From JAEUJM01 sp044221555 (lineage in GTDB: Bacteria > Actinomycetota > Acidimicrobiia > Acidimicrobiales > DATDAH01), in NCBI GenBank assembly GCA_044221555.1, contig JBGAOY010000002.1, forward strand, positions 186,001 to 250,000: a stretch of DNA of 64,000 nucleotides, given 5' to 3'. The notes under the pieces are model-generated. The model made no database searches, was not told the origin of the DNA, and saw only the letters and a list, made by a program, of their open reading frames with translations. The translations under genes and the position numbers were made by a program. Positions 1 to 7,920 of this stretch are shown here, piece after piece. Within the stretch, counting starts at the first letter, position 1. The number at the start of each line of letters is the position of its first letter.

Positions 1-92
1 TGGCCACCTGCCACGCGCGTATCCGTGGCGGCTGGGACCACGGCCGCGGCGATGCCGGCCGCTTCGGCATCACCCTCTACCTGTCCTGTTGA
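1..92 (+). CDS. C-terminal end of an unidentified protein (partial)
   Basis: Reading from base 3, an open frame runs without interruption to a TGA at 90-92, giving about 29 residues that end in ITLYLSC. The peptide (RGGWDHGRGDAGRFG) looks like ordinary folded protein rather than GC-rich noise, and it stops just before a convergent gene that ends at 182, as expected for a real gene end. The rest lies outside the window, so no family can be named. The 89 bases up to 182 show no gene and no clear terminator. Confidence 0.35.
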   Translation, partial: ATCHARIRGGWDHGRGDAGRFGITLYLSC

Positions 93-181
93 CCCGAACC
101 CGTTCCGGGGCTCGAATGCCGCGCTCAGGACACGTTCCAGCCACCGGAACCAACTGCGGGGCCGGGCGCCGCCGGCGAGGG

Positions 182-1000
182 TCAGACGCGGTCGAGGAAG
201 GCGGCGATCTCGTTGGTGAGCCGCTCGGGGTGCAGGCGCAGCTCGGCCGACGAGTGAGCCGACACCAGCTCGGCGTCGGGGAGTTGCTCGACGAGGTTCT
301 CGGCGTCGCTGAAGGGGTGGATCAGGTCGCGCTTGTGGGCGATGACCAGCGACGGGGCCTTGATCTGGTGGCGCTCGTCGGCCGAGGGGGCCACGGGGCC
401 GACCAGCACGCCGTGGAGGATGGCGGCCAGCACCTCGGGTGGCGCCGAGAACCCCCGCACCGCGCTGTTCAGGGCGGCGATGGGGGTGGAGGGGAAGCGG
501 GCCGCCACCTTGGCCAGCGCCCCGAACAGCGGCTTGGCGTAGTGCAGCCCCAGCACGAGCGGGGTGAACAGCATGGCCGCCGCGGGCACCGCCCATTCGA
601 GCACCGGCATCTCGAGCACGAGTCCCGACACGCGTCCGGGAGCCTTCACCGCCACCTGCAGGCTGACGTTGGCACCCAACGACACGCCGCCGATCACCGC
701 CTCCTCCACGCCGAGGTGGTCCATGCAGGCGGCGACCTGGTGGGCGTAGGTGTCCATGCGGTACTCGCTGGCGTGAGCGGGCTTGTCGCTCTGGCCGTGG
801 CCCAGCAGATCGAGGAGGACCACCCGGTGGCCACGGTCGGCGAGCGACCGGGCCAGTTCGCGGTTCATCTCCGAATCCATGAGGATCCCGTGCATGTACA
901 CCAGCACGTGGTCGCCGTCGCCGAACTCCTCGTAGGCCAGCCGCCGACCCTCCCACAGGAACGAGCCGGGGCGTGGTGCAGGCATGGTGGGCGTGCTCAT
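182..1000 (-). CDS. Alpha/beta hydrolase
   Basis: The 272-residue cytoplasmic protein has a complete alpha/beta-hydrolase layout: oxyanion-hole HG at about residues 37-38, nucleophile elbow GVSLGA with Ser107, acidic residue Asp225 (KRDLIHP) and catalytic His257 (LRLHPER). The family cleaves esters, lactones or related bonds; the substrate cannot be read from the sequence. The start ATG at 1000 gives MSTPTMP; a second ATG five codons later is possible. It is transcribed leftward, downstream of the LLM flavoprotein gene with a 67-base gap. That gap holds a DosR-like box 46 bases from the start codon, so it probably has its own stress- or hypoxia-responsive promoter. Confidence 0.85.
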   Translation of the reverse strand: MSTPTMPAPRPGSFLWEGRRLAYEEFGDGDHVLVYMHGILMDSEMNRELARSLADRGHRVVLLDLLGHGQSDKPAHASEYRMDTYAHQVAACMDHLGVEEAVIGGVSLGANVSLQVAVKAPGRVSGLVLEMPVLEWAVPAAAMLFTPLVLGLHYAKPLFGALAKVAARFPSTPIAALNSAVRGFSAPPEVLAAILHGVLVGPVAPSADERHQIKAPSLVIAHKRDLIHPFSDAENLVEQLPDAELVSAHSSAELRLHPERLTNEIAAFLDRV

Positions 1001-1033
1001 GGGACCAGTGTGATCCGTGGCTCGGCGAGGTGG

Positions 1034-1053
1034 CTACGGCCGAAAGTCCCGAA
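1034..1053 (-). promoter_or_regulatory. DosR/DevR-like box upstream of the alpha/beta hydrolase
   Basis: On the minus strand the sequence TTCGGGACTTTCGGCC matches the left half of the mycobacterial DosR box (TTSGGGACTWWAGTCCCSAA) perfectly over 11 positions, and about 15 of 20 overall. Its GGGAC begins 46 bases from the start codon at 1000. The same GGGACTTTCGG core recurs at 6150-6169 at exactly the same distance from another start codon. That a DosR-type regulator acts here is inference, since no such regulator lies in the window. Confidence 0.5.
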
Positions 1054-1067
1054 CTGGGCGGTCGCGC

Positions 1068-1937
1068 TCAGGAGCCGTTGACCGGGGCGATCACCCGTTC
1101 GGCGAACTCGGCCAACTGCTCGGCGGGGTCGCGCAGGAAGATGAACGAGGGGATCATCACGCGGTCGAATCCCTGCTCGGCCAACTCGGCGCACATCTCC
1201 GCGTCGGGGATCGCCATCGACTCGGCGTCGCCGAACGAGATCTCGATGGCGTTCGGGTCGCGGCCGGCGTCGGCCGCGGTCTGGCGCACGATGTCGTTCA
1301 TCTCGGCGAAGTTGCCCTTGGCGGGGAAGAAGCCGTCGCCCAGTCGGCCGGCCCGCTCGGCGGCGGCGCGGCTGTGGCCGCCGATGTGGATCGGCACCCG
1401 ACCGTGGGCCGGCTTCGGGTTGCTGCTCACGTCGTCGAACGACACGAACTCGCCGGAGAACGAGGCGTGATCGCCGTCCCAGAGGGCCCGCATCGACCGG
1501 ATGTACTCGTCGGTGCGGGCGCCGCGGCGGGCCCACGGGATGCCCAGGGCGTCGAACTCCTCGCGCAGCCAGCCGACGCCGATGCCCAGTTCCACCCGGC
1601 CACCCGACAGGGCGTCGAGGGTGGCCACCTCCTTGGCCAGCACCACCGGGTTGCGCTGGGGCAGGATCAGGATGCCCGTGGCCAGCCGCAGCGTGGTGGT
1701 GGCCGCCGCCGCGAACGCCAGCCAGATCAGCGGGTCGGGCATCGACGTCGAGGCGTCGGCCAGCATCTTGCCGTTCGGGGCGTAGGGGTAGCTGGACTCG
1801 TAGCCCTCCGGGTAGATGACGTGCTCGATCGTCCACAACGACTCGAACCCGTTGGCCTCGGCCTGCTGGGCCAGGGTGACGAGCCCATCCGTCTCGGCGA
1901 AGGTGACGATGTTGGCGAAGGCGATCCCGAACTTCAT
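1068..1937 (-). CDS. LLM-class F420-dependent oxidoreductase (TIGR03619-like)
   Basis: The 289-residue protein begins MKFGIAFAN and carries the luciferase-like TIM-barrel signatures: TGILILPQRNP, the segment LSGGRVELGIGVGW, and IHIGGHS near the cofactor phosphate site. Such proteins use coenzyme F420 to reduce or oxidise small molecules; the substrate is unknown. The ATG at 1937 was chosen because the frame upstream of it runs only through repeat sequence (1953-2122) that would encode low-complexity peptide. The repeat supplies a GAAGGAGG-type ribosome-binding sequence about 20-30 bases upstream. Confidence 0.88.
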   Translation of the reverse strand: MKFGIAFANIVTFAETDGLVTLAQQAEANGFESLWTIEHVIYPEGYESSYPYAPNGKMLADASTSMPDPLIWLAFAAAATTTLRLATGILILPQRNPVVLAKEVATLDALSGGRVELGIGVGWLREEFDALGIPWARRGARTDEYIRSMRALWDGDHASFSGEFVSFDDVSSNPKPAHGRVPIHIGGHSRAAAERAGRLGDGFFPAKGNFAEMNDIVRQTAADAGRDPNAIEISFGDAESMAIPDAEMCAELAEQGFDRVMIPSFIFLRDPAEQLAEFAERVIAPVNGS

Positions 1938-1952
1938 GGGGCCGGACCCTAC

Positions 1953-2122
1953 AGGAGGCCCTCCTTCGTCGGGCCGGCCTGACATTGGCTGCTCCTTCGT
2001 CGCAGCGCCTTCGCCATCCGGTGGGCCGCCACCGCGGCTCCGCTCCGCTCCTGACACTGGGCCCTCCTTCGTCGGGCCGGCTTCGCCATCCGGTTCGCCG
2101 CCACCGCGGCTCCGCTCCGCTC
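1953..2122 (-). repeat. Dispersed ~70-bp repeat, two full copies plus a partial copy, in tandem
   Basis: Read leftward, two near-identical units (2122-2052 and 2051-1980) and a 3' fragment (1979-1953) follow each other. Each contains GGAGCGGAGC, then ACCGGATGGCGAAG, then GACGAAGGAGG followed by a GTGTCA or ATGTCA. The end of each unit thus looks like a Shine-Dalgarno plus start codon. GGCCC and GGGCC flanking GACGAAGGA can form a short hairpin with the Shine-Dalgarno in its loop. Related copies lie at 3881-4019 in the opposite orientation, and a diverged one at 8766-8830. Confidence 0.8.
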
Positions 2123-2170
2123 CGCCGCGTCGAGGTCTGCGACGCTGGTGCTCGCGGAGGCCGCCAATGG

Positions 2171-3727
2171 CTAACCGGTTGCGATCGGGGACTGCGCCGC
2201 CGCCGCCTTCAGGTTGTCGGCGTCGGCGTCGAGGACGGCGCCGGACGCGACCGCGTCGTCCACCGCGGCGCCCCACTGCTCGACGAAGTCGGCGTGGGAG
2301 GGGTAGCGGGCAGACAGGGTGGCCGCATCGAACGGCACGGTGGTGCCGAAGAGCCCGCAGAACCCGTTCGGCGGCTGGCCCGAGCCGGACAGGGTGGCCA
2401 CCGGGACGTCGACCTGGGGTGTGCGGATGCCTCCGACGGCGATGCCGTCCTCGTCCACCTGCTGGGCGTTGGAGCCGTCCACCTCGAGGCGGGGCATCTC
2501 GGGCGGCGGTTCGCCGGTGCGGGCCCAGTCGTCCAGCGACGCGGCCGCCGAGCGCAGCACGTAGGTCATCGGCCCCGCGTTGAAGGGTCGATCGCAGGAG
2601 ATGATGTTTCCGTAGATCGCACTGGGCGGGTCGGACATCGCGTCGAACAGGGTGACGTCGGTGGCGCCCGAGCCGTCGTCACTGGCGCCGACGACCAGGC
2701 CGTAGGCGTCGTAGTGGGCGGTGCCCGCCACCTCCCAGCCCCGGAACCGGTCCGTGTCGGGCTGACGGGCGTCGACGTAGCCGAGACCGCCGGCCAGGTC
2801 GGTCTCGGTGGTGAACGTCAGGACGGGCACGTCCAGGTCGTCACGCACCAGCGTGGGCTCGGGGGCCGGTACGACGGTCTGTGGGGCCTGGGCCAGGTCG
2901 GCGGCGCTGGCGTCACGGCTCACGATGAGGTACCCGTCGTACACGTGCACGGTCGGCGCGAGCGCGTCGACGTAGGTGGTGAGACGGAACGCGGACTGCG
3001 ACTCGCCCATGGCCAGCACCTGCTCGGGTTCCAGCCCGCCCAGCACCGTGGCGGGCTGGGTCCGGACAACGGCGCCGACCTGGCTGAACAGGTCGTACGA
3101 GAAGCTGTCGCCGGGGTGGTGGAGCGGGGCGTAGCGGACCGGGTCGGCGTTCTGCAGGCGCAGGGCCGAGCCGAGGCCGCCCTCGCCGGAGATCCCCGCG
3201 CTCTGGGCCGACACGCCGATCCATGCCGCGCCGTCGCGGAGGAGCTCCACCTGGGTCTGGACCCAGAGGGGGTTGGCGTCGAGACCGCCGGTGACGTTGA
3301 GCCATTCCACGTAGACCGTGCCGTTGAAGTCGGCCTCGTCGGCGGGCCGGCGCACCAGCATCCGGGTGGTGTAGTCGGCGGTCTCGTCCGGCTCCACGGT
3401 CCAGGCGCCGTCGGTCGTCAGGGGCTCGGCGCTGGTGTAGGACGACGCGGTGCCCGACACGAAGAACTCCTCTTCCGTGTAGCCGAGGGCGTCGAGGTCG
3501 GGTGCCCCCTGGGCCAGCACGGGCTCGCCGGCGCCCCCGGTGACGGGTCCTTCGACCGTGGCGGCACCGACCGAGTCAGGGTCGAATCGGGCGACCGACG
3601 TGGTGGTGGTGGTGCCGCCGCCCGCGGTGGTGGACGGTGCCGCCGAGTCGTCGCCCGACGACGAGCAGGCGGCGGCGAGGAGCACCGCGCCCAGGAGCAG
3701 CGCCACCGTCGTACGACTTCGATTCAC
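2171..3727 (-). CDS. Secreted lipoprotein with alpha/beta-hydrolase domain (Abhydrolase_10-like)
   Basis: The 518-residue protein starts with a lipoprotein signal peptide; the lipobox LLAAAC places the lipidated cysteine at residue 21, followed by a Ser/Thr/Gly-rich linker to about residue 50. The rest matches the alpha/beta hydrolase domain family PF20091: VYVEWLNVTGG at about 139, WIGVSAQSAG at about 169, and the nucleophile elbow MGESQSA with Ser243. It probably acts on esters outside the membrane; the substrate is unknown. Copies of the dispersed repeat lie on both sides of it, which could mark a past insertion, although base composition looks the same as its neighbours. Confidence 0.8.
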   Translation of the reverse strand: MNRSRTTVALLLGAVLLAAACSSSGDDSAAPSTTAGGGTTTTTSVARFDPDSVGAATVEGPVTGGAGEPVLAQGAPDLDALGYTEEEFFVSGTASSYTSAEPLTTDGAWTVEPDETADYTTRMLVRRPADEADFNGTVYVEWLNVTGGLDANPLWVQTQVELLRDGAAWIGVSAQSAGISGEGGLGSALRLQNADPVRYAPLHHPGDSFSYDLFSQVGAVVRTQPATVLGGLEPEQVLAMGESQSAFRLTTYVDALAPTVHVYDGYLIVSRDASAADLAQAPQTVVPAPEPTLVRDDLDVPVLTFTTETDLAGGLGYVDARQPDTDRFRGWEVAGTAHYDAYGLVVGASDDGSGATDVTLFDAMSDPPSAIYGNIISCDRPFNAGPMTYVLRSAAASLDDWARTGEPPPEMPRLEVDGSNAQQVDEDGIAVGGIRTPQVDVPVATLSGSGQPPNGFCGLFGTTVPFDAATLSARYPSHADFVEQWGAAVDDAVASGAVLDADADNLKAAAAQSPIATG

Positions 3728-3880
3728 CCGGTTCCCCCCACGTCATGTCGGCGCGGGCACCGTACCCGTCGGCCGGACAGGCGCCCAGACCGCAGCGCCG
3801 CCGAACCGGATGCCGAAGGCGCGGCGACGGGTGTCGCCGAAGCGCCTGCGAGCCGGATGTCGACGGCGTGGTGACGTGGC

Positions 3881-4019
3881 GGAGCGGAGCGGAGCCGCAG
3901 CGCCGGCGAACCGGATGGCGAAGCCGGCCCGACGAAGGAGGGCCCAGTGTCGGGAGCGGAGCCGCAACGCCGACGAACCGGATGGCGAAGCCGGCCCGAC
4001 GAAGGAGGGCCCAGTGTCA
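3881..4019 (+). repeat. Dispersed ~70-bp repeat, two copies, ending on a stop codon
   Basis: Two units (3881-3951 and 3953-4019) repeat the sequence seen inverted at 1953-2122: GGAGCGGAGCCGCA, GAACCGGATGGCGAAG, GACGAAGGAGGGCCCAGTGTC. A more diverged unit precedes them at about 3783-3860. The last bases of the second unit, TCA at 4017-4019, are the complement of the TGA stop codon of the convergent DsrE2-like gene, so the element abuts a gene end precisely. The 289 bases from 3728 to 4016 hold nothing else recognisable. Confidence 0.8.
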
Positions 4020-4484
4020 GGTGAAGATGATCTCGCCGCCGGCGGCCATCTCGTAGAACTCGCCGACGGTGATGATCTCGCGGGCTTGTTCGATGAGGTC
4101 CTCGGCCTCGAGGCCGAAGAGGTCGACCGAGGCCTTGCAGGCGTAGAGGCCGGCGCCGGTGTCGGCGATCATCTCGATGAACTCCGGGATGGACGGGATG
4201 TCGAGCGCGTCCATCTTGTGCTCCATGTAGTGGGTGAGCATGCTCGACACGCCGGGGATGGCTCCGGCCCACGTGGCCATGTGGAGGCCGGGGTTGCCCA
4301 CCGCGGCGATCTTGATGTGGTCGTGGCGCTTCTGGTGGATGGCGTCGAGGCCGAAGAAGGTGAAGAACAGGTTGGCGTCGATGCCTTCGGCGCGGGCGCC
4401 GTTGGCCATGATCAGCCCGGGGTAGATCCCGTCGAGGGATCCCTTGGAGATGATGATCGAAACCTTCTCGATGGTGTCGCCCAT
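4017..4484 (-). CDS. DsrE/DsrF/DrsH-like (DsrE2) sulfur-transfer protein
   Basis: The 155-residue protein opens with EKVSIIISKGSLDGIYPGL and has the DsrE2 pattern LFFTFFGLDAI, then LYACKASVDLFGL near residues 118-130, which carries its only cysteine. DsrE2 proteins are peroxiredoxin-like carriers that accept persulfide sulfur and often pass it to TusA or DsrC/TusE. It is the last gene of a leftward set with the TusE/DsrC-like protein (40-base gap) and the SQR-like protein, which fits intracellular handling of sulfide-derived sulfur. Its stop codon lies inside a copy of the dispersed repeat. Confidence 0.85.
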   Translation of the reverse strand: MGDTIEKVSIIISKGSLDGIYPGLIMANGARAEGIDANLFFTFFGLDAIHQKRHDHIKIAAVGNPGLHMATWAGAIPGVSSMLTHYMEHKMDALDIPSIPEFIEMIADTGAGLYACKASVDLFGLEAEDLIEQAREIITVGEFYEMAAGGEIIFT

Positions 4485-4524
4485 GAGTGGGCCTCCTGTG
4501 GTCTGGTGAGTGGTGCGGTCGAGG

Positions 4525-4842
4525 TCAGATGCAGCCGCGGGGCTTGGGGATGCCGGCGATCTTGGCGGCCATCTTCGCCGGGCCCTTGGGGAACAGCTGG
4601 TACAGCTCCTTCACGGACACGCCGGAGGTCTTGCCGAGCATGCGGACCGTCGGCCCGGTGCCCTTCTCGAAGTACTCCGCCCGCATGAAGTCGATGACCT
4701 TCCAGTGGTCCTCGGTGAGCTCGTCGATGCCGGCCTCACGGGCCAGTTCGACGGCCATGTCGCGGGTCCACTCGTCGGGCTCGGTGAAGAACCCCTCGTC
4801 GTTCACGTCGACCGGGGTGCCGGCCAGGGTGCGGGTGGTCAT
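4525..4842 (-). CDS. TusE/DsrC/DsvC-family sulfur carrier
   Basis: The 105-residue protein shows the DsrC/TusE fold signatures WTRDMAVELAREAGI, LTEDHWKVIDFMR and the C-terminal arm ending IPKPRGCI. The penultimate cysteine is the sulfur-carrying residue. The second cysteine that true dissimilatory DsrC carries ten residues upstream is absent here (a lysine occupies it). This is therefore a one-cysteine, TusE-like carrier rather than a full DsrC. It lies between the DsrE2-like and SQR-like genes, with gaps of 40 and 43 bases, and probably relays sulfane sulfur between them. No tusBCD genes are nearby. Confidence 0.85.
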   Translation of the reverse strand: MTTRTLAGTPVDVNDEGFFTEPDEWTRDMAVELAREAGIDELTEDHWKVIDFMRAEYFEKGTGPTVRMLGKTSGVSVKELYQLFPKGPAKMAAKIAGIPKPRGCI

Positions 4843-4885
4843 GTCGGATCCTCCTTGGTGTCGATGGCGTGGGGCACGGGCTCGC

Positions 4886-6115
4886 TCAGGGCGCCTTGCC
4901 GGCGGTGGGCATGTCGGCGCCGATGCCGGGGATGTCCCGGCCGGGGAGCAGCGCGTGCCAGTAGAACCACTGGAACATCAGCTTCCCCAGGTGGTTCATG
5001 CGCGACTCCTTCAGGAGGGGCATGCCCACCGCCGCCGGGAAGTGGCCCGGCAGTGGCTCGGTCTCGTAGTTGAAGTCGATCAGCAGGGCCTTGTGGAACC
5101 CGGTCTCGATGAAGCAGTTGGCGTGGCCGTCGTAGCTGGCGTCGAGCTCGTCACCGGCGAGGAAGCGCTTGATGTTCTCGACCAGCACCTCCCCCTCGAA
5201 GTGGGTGACCGAGCCGGCCTTGGACGCCGGGACGTTGGTGGCGTCGCCGATGGCGAAGATGTTGGGAGCCACCTTGGACTGGAGCGTGTGCTCGTCGGTG
5301 GGGACGAAATTGAGCTCGTCGCCGAGCCCGGGCGAGCGGCCCACGTAGTCGGCGCCGCTGTGCAGGGGGATCACCACGGCGAGGTCGAACGGCACCTCGC
5401 GCCCGTCGTAGGACGTGAGCGTGCCGGCCTCGCCGTCCACCTCGCCGGTGTTGTACTCGGTGACCAGCTCGATGCCCTTCTCGCCGAGGAGGTTGCCGAG
5501 GGCCTGCGAGGCCACCGGCTTGGTGAAGGCCGCGTCGAGCGGGGTGACGTACACAAGCTCCACCGCGTCACGGATGCCCCGCTCGCGGAAGTACCAGTCG
5601 GCGAGGAAGCAGAATTCGAGTGGGGCCACCGGGCACTTGATGGGCATGTCGATCACGTTCACGACGATGCGGCCCGAGCGGAACGCGGCCAGCGCCGACT
5701 CGAGCGCGGCCGCCCCCTCGGGTGTGTAGAAGGTGAAGACCTTCTCCATCCAGCCGGGACCGTCGAGGCCTTCGGTCTCTCCCGGGGTCAGCACGGCGCC
5801 GGTGGCCACCACGAGCAGGTCGTAGTGCAGGCTCGAGCCGTCGGCGAGGTGCACGTGCTGGCCCTCCACGTCGACGTGGTCGATGGTGTCCTGGCGGTAG
5901 TCGATGCCGGCGTGCAGCTGGCGCCGACGCGAGCGCACGATGTCCTCGGGGTGGGTGAGCCCGAAGGGCACGAACAGGAGCCCCGGTTGGTAGACGTGGG
6001 CATCGTCCTGGTCGACGACCGTGATGTTCACGTCGTCGGGGAGCTCGCGGCGGAGGCGGTTGGCGCCGAGGGTGCCGCCCGTGCCACCCCCGAGGATCAC
6101 GACATGTCTGGTCAC
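4886..6115 (-). CDS. Sulfide:quinone oxidoreductase-like FAD/NAD(P) flavoprotein
   Basis: The 409-residue protein has an N-terminal dinucleotide fold (VVILGGGTGG, residues 5-14), a second FAD signature ATGAVLTPG near 104 and FAIGDATNVP near 287. Cys161 (MPIKCPVAP) and Cys334 (HANCFIE) lie where SQR enzymes place their redox-active pair, and the tail KLMFQWFYWHAL resembles the membrane-attaching end. SQR oxidises sulfide to sulfane sulfur and passes electrons to quinone. Start is a GTG at 6115. It heads the leftward set with the TusE and DsrE2 genes. A DosR-like box lies 46 bases upstream and a CstR-like repressor gene further upstream. Confidence 0.82.
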   Translation of the reverse strand: MTRHVVILGGGTGGTLGANRLRRELPDDVNITVVDQDDAHVYQPGLLFVPFGLTHPEDIVRSRRRQLHAGIDYRQDTIDHVDVEGQHVHLADGSSLHYDLLVVATGAVLTPGETEGLDGPGWMEKVFTFYTPEGAAALESALAAFRSGRIVVNVIDMPIKCPVAPLEFCFLADWYFRERGIRDAVELVYVTPLDAAFTKPVASQALGNLLGEKGIELVTEYNTGEVDGEAGTLTSYDGREVPFDLAVVIPLHSGADYVGRSPGLGDELNFVPTDEHTLQSKVAPNIFAIGDATNVPASKAGSVTHFEGEVLVENIKRFLAGDELDASYDGHANCFIETGFHKALLIDFNYETEPLPGHFPAAVGMPLLKESRMNHLGKLMFQWFYWHALLPGRDIPGIGADMPTAGKAP

Positions 6116-6149
6116 GTCCCCAACAGTGCGCTACCGGTTTCCCACTCGC

Positions 6150-6169
6150 TAGGTCCGAAAGTCCCGACT
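6150..6169 (-). promoter_or_regulatory. DosR/DevR-like box upstream of the SQR gene; also inside an inverted repeat
   Basis: The minus strand reads GTCGGGACTTTCGGACC. Its GGGAC begins 46 bases from the GTG at 6115, the identical distance seen for the box at 1034-1053. The two sites share about 20 bases with two mismatches, so they are likely the same operator. The flanking AGGTCC (6151-6156) and GGACCT (6176-6181) can also pair, so a hairpin terminator for the upstream repressor gene ending at 6193 is an alternative or additional role. Confidence 0.5.
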
Positions 6170-6192
6170 TGGGCGGGACCTCGGACCGCCGA

Positions 6193-6462
6193 TCACGACA
6201 GGCTCAGGAACATCTTCTGCACGTCGTCGATGTCGTAGCCCTGGGCCGCCGACCGCTCGGGGTCGCTGAGGCACCACGTGAGGCCGGCGGTGATCAGCAC
6301 GAAACCGGCCCGGTGGAGCGCCTTCGTGGCCGCCGACAGCTGCTGGGCGACCTCGCGGCAGTCGCGGCCCTCGGCGAGCATCTGCTGCACGCCGCGAAGC
6401 TGGCCCTCGGCTCGCCGCAGGCGCTTCGTGAGGTCGTCGACGGTCTCTGGGGGTAGCTCCAC
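6193..6462 (-). CDS. CsoR/RcnR-family repressor, CstR-like persulfide sensor
   Basis: The 89-residue all-helical protein matches the DUF156 family throughout (DLTKRLRRAEGQLRGVQQML). The metal-sensing CsoR triad is Cys-His-Cys. Here Cys35 and Cys64 are kept, with the 29-residue spacing of staphylococcal CstR, but the intermediate histidine position is glycine (ITAGLTWCL). A two-cysteine, no-histidine site indicates sensing of persulfides rather than copper. It is divergent from the persulfide dioxygenase gene, with 51 bases between the start codons holding the candidate operator. It would repress that operon and possibly itself until sulfane sulfur crosslinks the cysteines. Confidence 0.82.
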   Translation of the reverse strand: MELPPETVDDLTKRLRRAEGQLRGVQQMLAEGRDCREVAQQLSAATKALHRAGFVLITAGLTWCLSDPERSAAQGYDIDDVQKMFLSLS

Positions 6463-6499
6463 GGGGTCTCCTCTGGCGGTGTGGTCGTGCGCGTTCAGG

Positions 6500-6515
6500 A
6501 TACCCTAGGGAGTAT
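6500..6515. promoter_or_regulatory. Candidate CsoR/CstR-type operator
   Basis: ATACCCTAGGGAGTAT contains the perfect palindrome CCCTAGGG (6503-6510) inside an imperfect ATAC/GTAT inverted repeat, the layout typical of CsoR-family operators (a GC tract flanked by AT-rich ends). It runs into the ATG at 6514, leaving no room for a normal Shine-Dalgarno, so the dioxygenase message is probably leaderless and occlusion by the repressor would block initiation directly. Confidence 0.6.
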
Positions 6516-7920
6516 GCACTTCACCCAGTACTACCTCGACTGCCTGTCGCAGGCGTCGTATCTGATCGGGGACGAGACCACCGGCCGGGCCGTGGTGGTG
6601 GATCCGCGGCGGGACATCCAGGAGTACCTGGACGACGCTGCTGAGGCCGGGCTGCGCATCGAGCTGATCATCGAGACCCACTTCCACGCCGACTTCCTGT
6701 CGGGGCACCTCGAGCTGGCCGAGGCCACCGGTGCCGAGATCGGCTTCGGTGAGGTGGCGGCGGCCGACTTCCCGATCCGCCGCCTCCGTGACGGGGAGCG
6801 CATCAGCCTCGGTGACGTGACCCTCGAGGTCCGGGCGACCCCCGGGCACACGCCCGAGTCCATAAGCGTGGTGGTGTACGAGCACGCCGCCGACGAGGTG
6901 CCCTACGGGGTGCTCACCGGCGACACCCTCTTCATCGGCGACGTGGGCCGGCCCGACCTGCTGTCGTCGGTGGGGGTCTCGGCCGACGACCTGGGGCGGC
7001 GCCTCTACCGCTCGTTGCACGACAAGCTGCTCAGCCTGCCCGACGTCACCCGCGTGTTCCCGGCTCACGGGGCCGGCTCGGCCTGTGGCAAGAACCTCTC
7101 CACCGAGACCGTGTCGACCATCGGTGAGCAACGTCAGACCAACTACGCGCTCGCGCCCATGACCGAGGCCGAGTTCGTGGCCGTGGTCACCGAGGGCCAG
7201 CCCACCGCCCCTGGCTACTTCGCCTTCGACGCCGGCCTCAACCGTCGCCAGCGCGAGTTGCTGGACGAGACCCTGCCCCCCGAGCCCTTGACCCTGGACG
7301 AGGTGCTCACCCGCCAGGCCGCCGGCGCCGTGGTCCTCGACACCCGTGACGCCAACGAGTTCTCGATCGGGCACCTCCGGGGGTCGCTCAACGTGGGCGC
7401 CGGTGGCCGGTTCGCCGAGTACGCGGGCAGCGTCGTGGATCACGACACGCCGATCATCCTGGTCACCGACCCGGGCGGTGAATTGGAGGCCCGGGTCCGG
7501 CTGGCACGGATCGGCTTCGACGGCGTGGTCGGCGCCCTGGCCGATCCGCTGGCCGCGTTCACGGCCCGGCCCGAGGCCCTCGAGACGAGCACGCGCATGA
7601 CCGCCATCGACCTCGAGCGGCGCCTGGCCGCCGGACCGGGCCGGCCCACACTGATCGACGTGCGCAACCCCGGCGAGGTGCGCCTCGGCATGATCGACGG
7701 TGCCCGCCACATCCCGGTGGCCGACCTGCGCCGTCGGCTCGCCGAGCTCGACCCGTCCCGGCCGACGGTCGTGTACTGCGCCGGCGGGTACCGGTCGATC
7801 CTGGCCGCGAGCCTGTTGCGCGCGGCCGGGTTCGACGATGTGTCCGACCTGCTGGGGGGCTACGGCGCGTGGACCGCGCACGCGGCTCGTGAGCAGGCGA
7901 GCCCCCCGGTGCCCCGGTGA
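6514..7920 (+). CDS. Persulfide dioxygenase-rhodanese fusion (MBL fold plus two rhodanese domains)
   Basis: This 468-residue protein has three parts. Residues 1-235 are a metallo-beta-lactamase fold with ETHFHADFLSGH (His56, His58, Asp60), the iron site of ETHE1-type persulfide dioxygenases. A rhodanese domain at about 255-345 lacks an active cysteine. A second rhodanese at about 360-455 has the active loop YCAGGYRS with Cys422. The family oxidises glutathione-type or other low-molecular-weight persulfides to sulfite or thiosulfate. The start MHFTQYYLDC matches relatives, although a frame extends 11 codons further upstream. The stop overlaps the exporter start (GTGA), so the two are translationally coupled. 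Confidence 0.88.
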   Translation: MHFTQYYLDCLSQASYLIGDETTGRAVVVDPRRDIQEYLDDAAEAGLRIELIIETHFHADFLSGHLELAEATGAEIGFGEVAAADFPIRRLRDGERISLGDVTLEVRATPGHTPESISVVVYEHAADEVPYGVLTGDTLFIGDVGRPDLLSSVGVSADDLGRRLYRSLHDKLLSLPDVTRVFPAHGAGSACGKNLSTETVSTIGEQRQTNYALAPMTEAEFVAVVTEGQPTAPGYFAFDAGLNRRQRELLDETLPPEPLTLDEVLTRQAAGAVVLDTRDANEFSIGHLRGSLNVGAGGRFAEYAGSVVDHDTPIILVTDPGGELEARVRLARIGFDGVVGALADPLAAFTARPEALETSTRMTAIDLERRLAAGPGRPTLIDVRNPGEVRLGMIDGARHIPVADLRRRLAELDPSRPTVVYCAGGYRSILAASLLRAAGFDDVSDLLGGYGAWTAHAAREQASPPVPR

